NCBI RefSeq assembly: GCF_964340395.1
Contig: NC_135552.1
Span: 16,419,194 to 16,483,193 of the forward strand
Source: Glandiceps talaboti
Lineage: Eukaryota > Hemichordata > Enteropneusta > Spengelidae
Reading direction: 5' to 3'
Length of the DNA stretch: 64,000 bases
Positions 27,431 to 39,500 of this stretch are shown here, piece after piece (within the stretch, counting starts at the first letter, position 1; each line of letters opens with the position of its first letter). The translations under genes and the position numbers were made by a program. The notes beneath the pieces are model-generated. The model did no database searches. It had not been told where the DNA came from and saw only the letters and a program-made list of their open reading frames with translations.

Positions 27431-27610
27431 AGATGCAGAGTCTTCAGAATGCAACTATCATCAAACTCCTTAATCATACTTTGCATACAAATGGTTTTGT
27501 TCAGTTTTATACTTTTATTTTAGAATGCCATTCCGATGGAAAATTTAACCACACTCTTTCCACAGTCTTTCATGTATTTGACTCCGCTCACTTCGTAGGA
27601 TGAGTGTCAT
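27430..27610 (-). pseudogene. Two decayed C2H2 fingers after the cassette B stop
   Basis: Minus-strand translation past the stop of cassette B still shows finger remnants: ECG, a stop codon, then IFHRNGILK (near 27530-27570), and further on SCILKTLHLTNE (near 27430-27460). Frame shifts and stops separate them. They indicate that cassette B once had at least two more fingers. The AATAAA of cassette B (27519-27514) falls inside this decayed stretch. Confidence 0.7.
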
Positions 27611-27623
27611 TGAAATCACAATT

Positions 27624-30287
27624 TCACACAATTTCATTAGTGTGGATTTTCATATGTTTTTTCAGAGTGCCAAGTTGATTAAACCCCCTACCACAGTCTT
27701 GGCACACAAACTGCCTTTCGTTTGCATGGATCATCACATGTTCTTTCAACTTATGACTTCGATGAAAACCTTTACCACACTCTTTACATATAAATGGTCT
27801 TTCATTTGTGTGGATCATCATATGCTCCTTCAAATGGCTCTGCCGCTTGAACCTCTTGGCACACTGTTTGCAAACAAATGGTCTCACATTCGAGTGCATC
27901 TTCATGTGGATATTCAACTGACTAACATGATGAAAATCTTTACCACATTCTCTACAAAAAAATGTTTCCTTTGTATGTATCATCTTAATGTGTCTCTTCA
28001 AGTCAGCTTTCTGTTTGAATTCATTGCCACATTCTTTGCATACAAGTGAACTTTCATTTGCGTGGATTTTAATGTGTTCCTTCAACGTGCAACTTTGCTT
28101 AAATCCTTTGCCACATTCTAGACAAACAAATGGTCTTTCCTTTTTGTGGATCATTGAGTGTTCTTTCAGTTTACTCTTTCGATGAAAACCTTTACCACAT
28201 TCGTCACAAACAAATGGTCTATCATTTGAGTGGATCATCAAGTGTTCCTTAAGGTGCGATTTTTTCTTGTACCCCTTACCACACTCTTTACAAACAAATG
28301 GTCTGTCATTTGTGTGGGTCTTTAAGTGCTCTTTCAGCTGACAATTAAAATGAAAACCTTTTCCGCATTCATTGCATAGAAATTGTCTTGTTCTTAAGTC
28401 TGAAATGTTCACTGTTTGAACAAACTTATCTGAATATCCTACATCAGGACAGCTTGAAAATGCTGTAACAGTCGAGTGTGTTTCTACATGCCTGTTAACA
28501 TTTCTAGTTCCCTCATCTTTCGAAATCTTTGTGTGATTGCCACTCACTGACGTATGGTTTTGGTGAACAGCTAGATTTGTACTGTCTCTCATCAGTATAA
28601 AGGAGCCCTCAACTTGATGTATTCCAATGGGAAATGGGTTGTTACGTGATGAACTATCTGTTTGGTTAGAATTCTTGATATCATTTTGTGGCTCTCTACA
28701 TGTAGATTTTGTGCTGTCACTGATACCAGTTGTATTTGTACTGTCATTTTCTAATTTTATATGTACAGGGACATCTTCTTCAAGCAAGTCACTATTCTGG
28801 CATTCAGTTGTGTTGTATACATGATCTATGCTGGTAGAGGTAGATAGATCGGTATGAAAATCATTATCTGTCTGGGAATCTGCATCTGTTACTTTCCAAT
28901 GATTTTCCGACCTATTCAATGTCCTTTCTTCCTTTCTGTAACTGGCCTCTTTGAGATCTGGTTGCACACCTGTACAATAATCTCTTAAATTTGTACTGCT
29001 TACTTCCACACCACAATCATCATCAATAATCTCCTCCACATTTTCTTGCTTTATTCTTATTGACTTCCAGGCTACATTGCTGTCGTTGTTTACCAGATTT
29101 GTTGTTGTAACCTCTATCTCATCTTTGTCTGCAATGTCATGGCAACTATCTACTCCACACACAGCCTCATCTATGCAGATACCAGTACTAGTAGTAGTAC
29201 TTTCCTGCTGCGGAGCCTGGTTACACTTTGTAGCACTTTCCTCAGTAACTACCACCACATTCTTCGTCTTCTTCTGTGATTTCAGGAAATCTGGACTGCC
29301 AGATTTAGTAAACCTGTTGATAGATTGAAAGAGTTTAGTGTTTGTCAAAATAGATTTTTTTGTGCTACCACTGATTGTGGGACGATTTAGATGACAAAAT
29401 AAAGATTTAGAGACAACAGACACATTTGTAATGTGACATAACTTTACAATGGTGGTTCCTTTTTTTCAGTTCAGAAATCAGGGACTACTGGTCACCATCC
29501 TTGGGCTGTACTTCCACAAAGTGGCAGTTTCAGTATTTATCGTAAATTTATTAGTATTTATTATATATAAATACTGAAACATTCTAAAAGTGCCTGACAT
29601 TGGCAAAATGTTTTTTACTCTTTAATGCACCAAATACGTACTGGAAAGAATACGACATCTGTGTGAAAATCCCCCCCCCCCCCGGCTGGAGAAACAGCCA
29701 AATTGTTGTGTATAATGCATGTGGAAATTAATGACACCATCAATAAACATCATATAAAACAAGTAGTACACATGGCTAAAGAAACAGGCCATACGTACAA
29801 TGGCATTGGAGGTTACCTTCGTGTTTTACACATCATATCGATAGGGTAGTGCAGACCCGGAGTACAGACCGTTGAATACATGGCAGTTTACACTTGATAA
29901 AAGATATTGAAGGTAGATAATATACAGAATATGTAGGCGAAATACATTTTACAAATGGACAGAAGATGGTCCTGACCTTACAGACGGCAGATTCGGTGTT
30001 GATACCACACACATGGGTGTTTCTGTTTGGGCTGATGAGGCCAAGTCCTCGCTCACAATCTCATTCATAATATCGGTTTGCGTAAAACACTCACGACAAG
30101 TTTCCAAGTGAATTTCTAATAAATGAGCCGCAAATTCAGCATTAGATGCCTTCCCGTGTTTTTTGAGTTTAGTGATTTTCCAAAGATCGTGTGTATTTCC
30201 AAGATATATCTTGGTCTGGTCCCGTTTCTTGTAGCGCTGTGCTTCTTTTTCAGCATCTTGTCCGATGTGAACTCTGGTGGCCGACAT
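27624..30287 (-). CDS. C2H2 zinc-finger protein B (two coding exons, 9 fingers)
   Basis: Exon 1 is 30287-29977, exon 2 is 29313-27624; together 2001 bases, 666 residues. Exon 1 ends AAG|GTCAGG in phase 2 and the acceptor CAACAG|G restores frame. Exon 1 encodes a small helical-looking module: IYLGNTHDLWKITKLKKHGK, then SNAEFAAHLLEIH. I do not have a firm family name for it; similar short modules precede fingers in other animal zinc-finger proteins. Then an acidic linker with SENHWKV, a stretch closely matching cassette A (DSNVAWKSIRIKQENVEEI) and nine C2H2 fingers with H-TNERPF-C linkers. The fifth finger has H-X4-H. Predicted nuclear DNA-binding factor. A G+C-rich segment directly upstream (30330-30390) is a likely promoter. 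Confidence 0.92.
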
Positions 30288-30552
30288 CTTGACAGGAAGT
30301 CAATACCGCAATGCTTATTGGGAAACCCATTCGCGAGGTGAGTGGCCTGCGCGCGCGGGCCGGCTACGGCTAGCTAGGCGCGCACTGACATGATGCATGA
30401 GATAGATGGGTGAAAACTGGTATGGGTAGGCATGTGGATAAACATTTACGAAATGACCCCACGTTTGCTAGCAATGACTAAGCCCATAGCATATAGCAAC
30501 AGACAAATGGTTGTGTATATTGCAAAGATAAAAAGATTGGTTAGGCAAGTGG
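30288..30552 (-). promoter_or_regulatory. Likely promoter of the zinc-finger locus
   Basis: The 100 bases upstream of the B start codon are markedly G+C- and CpG-rich (GCGCGCGGGCCGGCTACGGC near 30351) in an A+T-rich window. No TATA box is clear. Inferred promoter only. Confidence 0.4.
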
Positions 30553-30655
30553 CAATCTGATTAAAATCCGATGTGGTGAAAGCGGCTAGATGTCCTTATA
30601 TACCTCTATTCATCGTGTTGTGACGTTTGTTTTGTTCGGCATGATCGCCGCGTGG
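30553..30655. mobile_element. MITE family 2, one end only
   Basis: Begins CAATCTGATTAAAATCCGAT and follows the left arm of 34498-34673 for about 90 bases. Shares further inner sequence with the copy at 7358. No inverted right end follows. Confidence 0.75.
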
Positions 30656-31076
30656 GCCTGCCCCACTGCACTGGATGGAAAAAAACTATTCTTCCATAAA
30701 AATGACAACCACAGCAGTGAACAATCCTAGAATGAAGCAATTTTCTTTTGCAGCCATAAGCTAATTATGATAGGATATATGTTTTTTAGGGATGTTTTGA
30801 CCAGGTTTATAAGTGATATTATTAACAGAGAATGACGAACTATCATGGTTATTCTTAATTGTAGCATAGTTGAGCTGTTTCTAGAAAATGCTCAACTAAT
30901 ACAACATTTGACTTTTGAGGTTCACCTTGTCCATATATCTTCTGTACTTTTATGTAACAAAAAAAATAAAAATCCAGCAGAGCTATTTCGCGTGCTAGGT
31001 CACTTGTTTTATCTAACATTGCAGTATTTTGTATTTGGGCATGATTCCACTGCTGCCACTGGTTCCAAATCCTTCT

Positions 31077-31243
31077 GCTACCACATCCCATCACACACAC
31101 ACAGACATACACACACACACACATACATACATACATACATACATACATACACACATACATACCTACATACATACATACATACATACATACATACATACAT
31201 ACACACATACATACATACATACATACATACATACATACATACA
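31077..31243. repeat. (CA)n/(CATA)n microsatellite
   Basis: Short CACA runs pass into about 110 bases of CATA units. The array is cut by the transposon starting at 31244; a few CATA units resume after the transposon at 32353-32362. Confidence 0.95.
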
Positions 31244-32352
31244 CAGGGTTCTCCACAATTTAGAAAAATACAGGGGCGCCCTAATTTGCATATTTATTTG
31301 CATATCATTAGCATATTTCCAGATCATAATATTAGGAAGTGAAAAAAGTTTCCAAAATCAAAAACTCCTATTTTATTCATTCAGCAAACTAAAATGTACT
31401 GAAATGTATTGTAATCACCAATTTCCAAACCTTTCACATAATTCACAATGTAAAAATTTCAGGAAGGAGGTTGACAGTTACACAAACGATGTTATAGTAA
31501 TGTTGGCAAGCATGTTTTACACACAGGAGTGACAACACATGGCATTGTTGATGTACATGTATGCACCTCTAGGCTAGCTATCACTTAGTTTTGAGTTGTT
31601 GGTTTCACCTTGTAAATGTGCATGTCATTCATAAAAATTAATTGAAAACAATTCATTTTCCTTTATTTCTCTAAAATTTGATATCCTTTTAATTTTCATG
31701 AATGGAAAATGATTTTTCATCCAAATTTGCCGGAAATACGTACATTTTTAATGTGACGAATTTGGGCTAAGAATAACCGAATACGTTCAGTGCAAATGTA
31801 CAGTAACAAACATGGCTGCCACTTCGGAGCTACCTCGTGGTACTACGATCGCGATTCACATCCAAACGTGATCATTTAGGACATAAATTTTACCATGGAA
31901 CCGTACCGGAGTAGTTATTTCTAAAGAACATGTATAAATTTTAGGATTTTGTTCGTATTTATCGATACAATACGAAAATTGCCGTGACATCGTACATCGT
32001 ATGCGTACTGTATTACGTATACGGGAAGGCTTGGAAATTACCGGCTTGATATACCCGGCCATAGAAACTACCAACGTACCGTCTTCTACTTTACGACGGT
32101 ACTACATTTACTGTTTTTGTTTCGGCTACCATTGTTATAATCAAGGCGATAAATAAGTTCATAAATGATGATAGACGCAGTGTCGCTGTTTACTTCCTTC
32201 ATTAACGGCATTGAATAGAATCTCTTGAAGACGTTCACACCAAAACAAAGGGGCGCTGAACGCAAACAGAGGGGCGGTTCTGTAAACAGAGGGGCGGTCC
32301 ATGAAAACAGAGGGGCGGTGCGCCCCTCAAAAACCCCTCGTGGAGAACACTG
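31244..32352. mobile_element. hAT-like non-autonomous DNA transposon
   Basis: A 1109-base element with ends CAGGGTTCTCCAC and GTGGAGAACACTG: 13-base inverted repeats with one mismatch, and GGGGCGC just inside both. Four 20-base subterminal repeats containing AAACAGAGGGGCGG (the outermost divergent) lie at about 32242-32320. CAG-type termini with subterminal repeats are typical of hAT elements. An 8-base target duplication cannot be proved because the site is itself a CATA repeat. No transposase is readable, so it depends on enzymes made elsewhere. Confidence 0.8.
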
Positions 32353-32362
32353 ATACATACAT

Positions 32363-33511
32363 GTACACAAACATGGTTTTAAATTCTTATATGAAACAGA
32401 TAAATATCAATGTAAAAACTGAAAGATACAAAATGAATGCACGAATATCACAAAATATTTGCTTCTATAATTCAGTTTCTATAATTCTATAACTCCAAAT
32501 TACGTGACATAGATAATTTACCACATGTATCAGTATATGTGGATGCATTTCTTATACTGTGGTACATGGTGTGCTTTTTTTCCTGTTTCTTATTTTAATT
32601 GTCATGATTTACATTGGTATCTATAAAACAAGAGTTGGTATTGTGTGAATGCACCCTATTTCCATGCACTGATCACCTTTACCAACTCAAAATAACATCA
32701 AAAATTTATTACACAAATATATAAAAATACAAATGCCTTATATTTATCAAATTTTTCAAAACTGTTTATGTATAAATTAATTAGAAGAAAACAATTTCTC
32801 TGTCTTAAACTAAGAAGATTCCACCTCACGTTTAAATGTGAGTTTTTCATACTTTAATACAAGCCATTGGCTTTGGCAGGCAAATAATGTAAAATGATAT
32901 AAAATAAAGTGTACAGTTATCAAAATATGTAAAACATATATGATATAAAATGAAAATGTGAATTGTTACATGGAGCCATTACACAGTGTTTCATGCTGTT
33001 GTGATCAAAAGACGACTAACAGTATACATGTAGTTCAATAATAGCCATATAGACATATATATATATTATAACCATGCTCAGTTTTTTAATACTTAAAATC
33101 ATATTTGTAATATCAAAAACCCCACCCTCAATATCCTTATCATGAATAGAGATAAATGATATAAAGCTATGGATTTAGTTAGACAATACAGTTCAACCAA
33201 CTAGCCAGCCTCTTTATGGCGCTTACAGTATATTCCATTCAATTTCACACTGTAGGCTTGTACTAGATTGCAGTTTGAAAATCTCAACACATAATTTCCC
33301 AATCACCTTGTCATGGAGTATTCAAATATATGCAGATGATACACATGCAAATGAAGTGTATGCAGATTAATACATGCAGTTGAGGTGTGTGTTAATCTGC
33401 ATATACATTTCATTTGCATATGTAGGGTGCAATTCACCAAGCCAAAGTCAAGATGTTTCTAAAGCATTACCCTAGCAACCTAAGTTTTAGCTAAGCAACG
33501 CTTTCAAATTC
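32363..33511 (-). other. Ferroportin 3' untranslated region and flank
   Basis: On the minus strand the sequence after the ferroportin stop has no further coding exon. A candidate polyadenylation signal AATAAA reads at 32710-32705, implying a 3' untranslated region of about 800 bases. A short poly(AT) run is at about 33056-33068. The stretch below 32700 is intergenic A+T-rich sequence. Confidence 0.45.
33344..33421 (-). repeat. Inverted repeat in the ferroportin 3' region
   Basis: Arms of about 30 bases, ATGCAAATGAAGTGTATGCA on the left and its near reverse complement TGCATATACATTTCATTTGC on the right, with a loop of about 15 bases. It lies about 90-170 bases past the stop and would fold as a stem if transcribed. 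It is A+U-rich, has no iron-responsive-element loop, and could equally be a small transposon relic. Confidence 0.65.
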
Positions 33512-36500
33512 TCATGCATGCCTTGTACCATTGGTTTTCTTTGTTTCCTTATGACAGCCATTGATATTATGAAATGGCATGACATGTCCACGGACCTTAT
33601 AGCAATAAACTGCGTATAAAACACCACCACTGAAAACAAATAAAAATGACAGTATGATGAGGATTCCAAAGGTTTCTGGTCTCGGTAGGAAAATAACAAG
33701 AATAAAATGCAGCATATCCATTAAACTGTTTAGGGAACTCTGGACACCATTTACAACTCCACGCTGTGTTTCCAGAACATTCTCTTGTAATAACTGGGTC
33801 ACAACAAGATCAAAACACCACAACCCTAGGGAGAAACAATAAGAGAGCAATATAGTTATGTTAATTACCAGTAATTCTAGCAATAGCTTTGAAATATACT
33901 AGTGTGTATCATATTGAATTTTCAACTCATCTCAGAATTTATGAGATTTTGGTTATTTTGTTGATCATTAACAATATAAGAGCAACACGGCTGTGGCTAA
34001 AATTAGTGATTTTGCAAATAATTATCAACTATGCAAAATTAGTCATTTTTCAAAACCAAAAAATGAATAACAGTTCTTAAAATTCTAATAATTAATAAAC
34101 ACTATTTAAGATTATACCATAGCCTCATACACAACAACCAGTATTTATCCACAAATCTGCCAAAACATCTTGCTTATCCATGTCTTGTGGGTGAAGTGTT
34201 CTCAGCAACTCAACCCCCACCCTCCACCCCCTGAACAAATTTAAAAATATTTAATCAATGTAAAACATACATTTGACTACAGTATAATTCTGTTTTCTGT
34301 GATTCCAGAGTACCTGGCAATTAACTTATGTATCTCTGTTTAATGTGTGTATAAGTGCTTGTATTTCTTAATTTAAATATTGTATATTCTTCTTCGGCAT
34401 TATATACGAAGAGCCTACATGGCTCAACAATTTATCAAGGTTAATTAAAGTCAATAATATTAATAGTAATGATAATAATTTGATTTACTTCTGATACCAA
34501 TCTGCTTAAAATCCGATGTGGTGAAAGCGGCTAGATCATATGTCTTTATTTACCTCTGTTTCCATCGTGTTATGACATTTGTTTTGTTCCGAGTGGGAAG
34601 GTGGAAATACGATGGAAATAGAGGTAAATAAAGCATTTAGACGCTTTCACCACATCATATTTTAATCAGATTGTTCTGATACATACCAAGTCTAGCACAA
34701 ATTATTCCTGTGAAGAAGAGAGCGACAGAAGTATAAGACTGTGGTTGATGGATTGAATCTCCTGTATTGGGGGACACTGTACTTGTAAGGCTCGAATTCT
34801 CTCCCAAAATCTTGGTAAGAACTGAAACATTATCAATCAAAGGTTTGTATGTTACAGCCTGGGAATCATTCAAGGCAACCACAAGACTTTCATTCAGTAC
34901 ACTCTGTACTTTGGTAGTCATTGATGGTGTAGACATCATCTGAGTGTAATTTGTCAGATTGTCACTTTTACCAGTTTTAGAAGCGTAATGTAAATCAAAA
35001 GGACTACCAGGTGCCCAGACACAGCCAACACAAAGGACAAGACACAAGATTTCTTCACTTATAGCCCACAGTCCAGTTCTTTCAAGTCCGATTTTCTTTC
35101 TCAAGAATGAATACATCACAGTTCCAAGTAATCCAGAGATTGATCCTACACCACGGAATACACCAATCAACCATTCTGGCACACCCTGAGAGTAGGCATA
35201 TCCATTTGTAATGGAATTAAAGCCTAAGACGGTCATGTAGAGAAATGCTAGTCCTAAACCAGCAAAATGGACTTGGTAACTCATGTATACTTTCCATCCT
35301 TTCACTAAGTTGATGAATACTTGAAACATTTGATGCAAACATTTTTTCTTTGTCTTCTTTGCCTCATCTTGTCCTTGTGATGGAGACGTTTCCACACTAT
35401 CTTCTCTGTTGTCATCCTCTTGTTTGTCTTTGCTACCTCCATCTTCCAGATCAATCTCTTCAAATTCACCATCAACTTGCTCTTTCTTTGCCACTTTGTC
35501 TACAGAGAAGAAAAACAACAGAAGTATACAGGCCTATCAAAGTTTGTATTTAATATATTATAGTTTATTCCAGCAAAAATCAACCAAATGATACTTGTTG
35601 TACATTATATGCTTTTTACACAATATGAGTACATCACATACAGGGGTTATGTATTTTTTCTTTATGATATATAAAAACTATTTTTCTTACCATGAAATGT
35701 TTCATTTTTCTTTACTGCCAATGCAGGCACTCTCTTATACACCATCAACAAGAGGTAGTATTCAACAAAACCAGACACCAGATTCCAGGATGCAATAAAC
35801 ACTGTTCCAGCAAACATGGAAGCAAACGTCATGATCTGACCAACCACAATAGGAGCCACTATATTGATGACTAAGTCAATACGACGTATGGTGGCATTTA
35901 AATCTGGACAACAGAAAATGAATAAACAATATTTTTCGACATTAAATTTCTGAGAACCAGATTCACAAATTTGCAATGTGGGAATAGTACTTGCACCCCA
36001 CCATCCATCCCTACCCCCCACCCCCACCCCTGTGAGAAATTGCACCAGATTTGGTTACCTTTAATTATGTATGCTTTTATGGTTATTGGCTGAGAACTGA
36101 GAATTAATAAGATTCTATTTTCTTGGGTAGCTGGGCATTGAAATAAAACATACAAATACCAAATAAACAAACAAATAAACCTAGTCTATACAATTCTTAT
36201 TGATAAAATATTTCATAACAATATCTAAACTATTCAAAAATTGGGAAAGACATTTGGTACATTCCAGTTTACTTAGATTAATGAATTCATATATACAATG
36301 AACACAGTGTTATAATCGATGAATATGCCTTATGTTCATCACATAGAAAACAGCAGAGAAGTTATATATATATAAGATAAAGAATTGTGAAAGAATATGG
36401 TTACACACTGAATTACCAACTCACTTGCTAGTGTTCCTTTGTCTGAGCCTGAGACTACAACTACCCAGTCTTTCTGTATTGATATCTTGTTAGCAATACT

Positions 36501-39500
36501 GGCTAAGTTAGCAATACAACCAAACATTATAACCAGGCCTTGTAGTAAGTAGGTCAATCCTCCATTCCACATTGCATCAATGTCAGACTCCAACAACAGC
36601 AGTACACCAAGAATAACTGCACACACAATTATAGTTGAATTCTGAATCAGCAACGATATCCTCACAACTGTCAATGGAGATAATTAATACAATCATATGA
36701 TCAATGTGTCACAAACATTCAGGTCTTAAACCTGAATAAATTTGAAAAAAAAGGTAACTTCTATGCTCGTTGGTCTTACAATAATACTAGTAGTTAACTC
36801 ATCAGAACACACTGTCGCACACAACAAAGACATTAATTATATGCTGACATAAATCTGAGTTTATATAAAAAATGTTACAGTAGACAAACTGTTAGGTATT
36901 CTATCATGCTTACTGGAGTAAACATGCACATTAAAGCAACACAAGCTGAGTTTACAAACTTTTTACTAAAAGTGACAACATTTACGATAAAACAGCAATT
37001 ACCGGTAAGCTATTTTAGTATGTTAATGTAGATGAATTTGTTCTATAGCATTACAGTTGTCTACTGGTATTGCCAGAGCAGTTGATTACATAGTACGGAT
37101 TTCTTCAATCTGTCAGATGTAATGTAATGAGCCCTCACAAAAGAACAAACGACAGTAAACGTAACAGCCCAAAAGAAACAGTGATGTGTACACTACATCA
37201 GATTTTAATCAGATTGGTATTTCCTCAACATTTTTATAGTATGAAAACTTATATGTCATCAGATCATTTTTCACAGTGCTATCTTAATACCTAGTTTGAA
37301 TTCAGTGTGCTTCAGTGAGTAGGAGACAGTGTGTGCACTTTAAATATGCAGCACAAATTATATATTATAAACTCAGCTTGTGCCCCTTTCAACCATTCGC
37401 GTAAACACATTTACGTGAAAATACGATTATGATTAAACTAGCACCCACATCTTGTACACTGCTACCTGGCAATAGGGAACTTGCAATCCAGACTGAGCAT
37501 GCTCAGATGCAAAGGACTATGGGATTATCTGTGGTTATCGTAATACCTAATCTGGAGCTACTGATAAAATAAACCTCCCACAGTGGTCAGGGTAACTTTG
37601 AATTGATTATTTGTGGTTGCAAACAATGTAACAGTATAGTTTACAATACCAATTCATTAGTATTTACAATCACATTTCCCATGATGCAATATTCAACATG
37701 GCGGGTTTGCAAGTTCCATATTAACCAAATTACATAACTAATTTTCTGTTACACAACCTATAAATTATAAGAGCTAACAACAGATGGAAATTTATTATTC
37801 ATCATCAGCATCTAAATTTGAAAATTAGCTTACTTCTCGTGTTAGTCTTTTCTGTGAGTGTGAAAGCTTGTGATAAATGCATGGAATAATTTATTTCACT
37901 TGTTGTTGTTGTGGTGGTGGTAAATTTTTGTGTTATAAAGGTAAATTTAATGGTAATGTCCATTGTTTTGTCTTTTTTTATAAGCTAGACTTTGTTCTCC
38001 ATACTGCATACCATACATATTTTGAAAGAAAGTTGATCAAATTGGAACAGACGGTGACAAGCACAGTTGACAGATGAAGATATTCGTGTAAACATATCGG
38101 TAGACGAGATGTTTTATTTTTAAACAGTAATCCTCAAAAACCTTACACTACTGTATCAGTGGCATTTAGTAATGACAGTGCCATACTCCTTTATAGAGCA
38201 GTATCATTTTGATTGCATTTACCTACTGCCACCAATCAATAACTTTATAATGCAAAGACAGTGATCTGATACAAATGTGATGCAGTAATATTATGATTAG
38301 ATTTCCTTTATTTCCCTTCGACGTTGTCATTTGTGTTTGTTTTTTTTTACTTTGTCACTTACCTCTCAGACGGGGATTTCTGTCAATCCAATCACCAATG
38401 AGGGCGCCAAACATTACTGACGACATCCCAAGACACAGACCATAAATAGCAGCCAGTCTCAGTGAATTGGCTTGTATGGCAACTAAGTACAAACCAACTG
38501 AAAATCGCCACATTCGATCTCCCTAAAGATTGAAAAATACATTTTTTTGAAGTAGCCAAATGGATGAGGATTTGGTATTATTTTGGATTTGTAATTTATT
38601 AAAAAAAAAATTATCATGGCTTTCTACTTGAAAAATAGGAAGCCATGATCAAATTGTTTTAAAAATCCAAAATCCAAAATAAATACCCAATCCTCATCCA
38701 CTTGGCCACTTTAAAAAGGAAAAGTCAAGACAGCTAGTTGGCTTACTTCTGCCTTTAGTACACCTGTATTGATTACTGCTATCAAAGTACATTTGGGGTG
38801 ATATAATAGCAATTCATGAAATCTTTTAAAGAAGCCCTACTGCTCTTCCATGTCTTCTGCCAATTAGGGGATATACCTAAGTTGCAAGGGTTTGTGGGAA
38901 AACCTTACAGGAAATTACTACGAAGTTAATACTATGGTCTGTTTGTCTTTACAGAGAAATTTATATTGACAGGATAGGAAATATTTTGATAGGTTTAATT
39001 TATTCATTAAAAGACAACTGAGACTCAAAGTGTTCCTAAGTTGAACACTTACCCATGCTGATAAACTCTGAGTGGAGTAGATCATGAATCCAGGAGTTCT
39101 GATATATTCTGAGCATTCTCTCCTTCTATTCCTACCTGGAAATAAATTATTACCATAAAATTCAATCAATCTGAAATTACTGAAATATTCAAATTATGGC
39201 AAGTAACAACCACCCATCCCCACCCGGTACCCCCACCCCCACCCTATGCCATTGCATCCCCATAATAGTACATAATACTGTCTGATAAAAACAACACCTA
39301 TTCTTGGCTTGGAAGTTTGTTGAGATAAAGAAAAAAGCATTCTTGAAATCTTGTAAAGAATCCCTACTCGTACCACTGCACTTCCTTGTATTCTGCCAAT
39401 AGGGAACTTGCAATCAAGACTGAGTATGCCCAGATGCAAAGGACTATGGGATTATATGTGGTTATCATAATATCTAATCTGGAGCTACCGATAAAAAAAC

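Noticed and set aside
30845-31532. 165- and 167-codon Thr/His/Ile-rich frames
   Set aside because: They run through the CATA microsatellite and into the hAT-like element.
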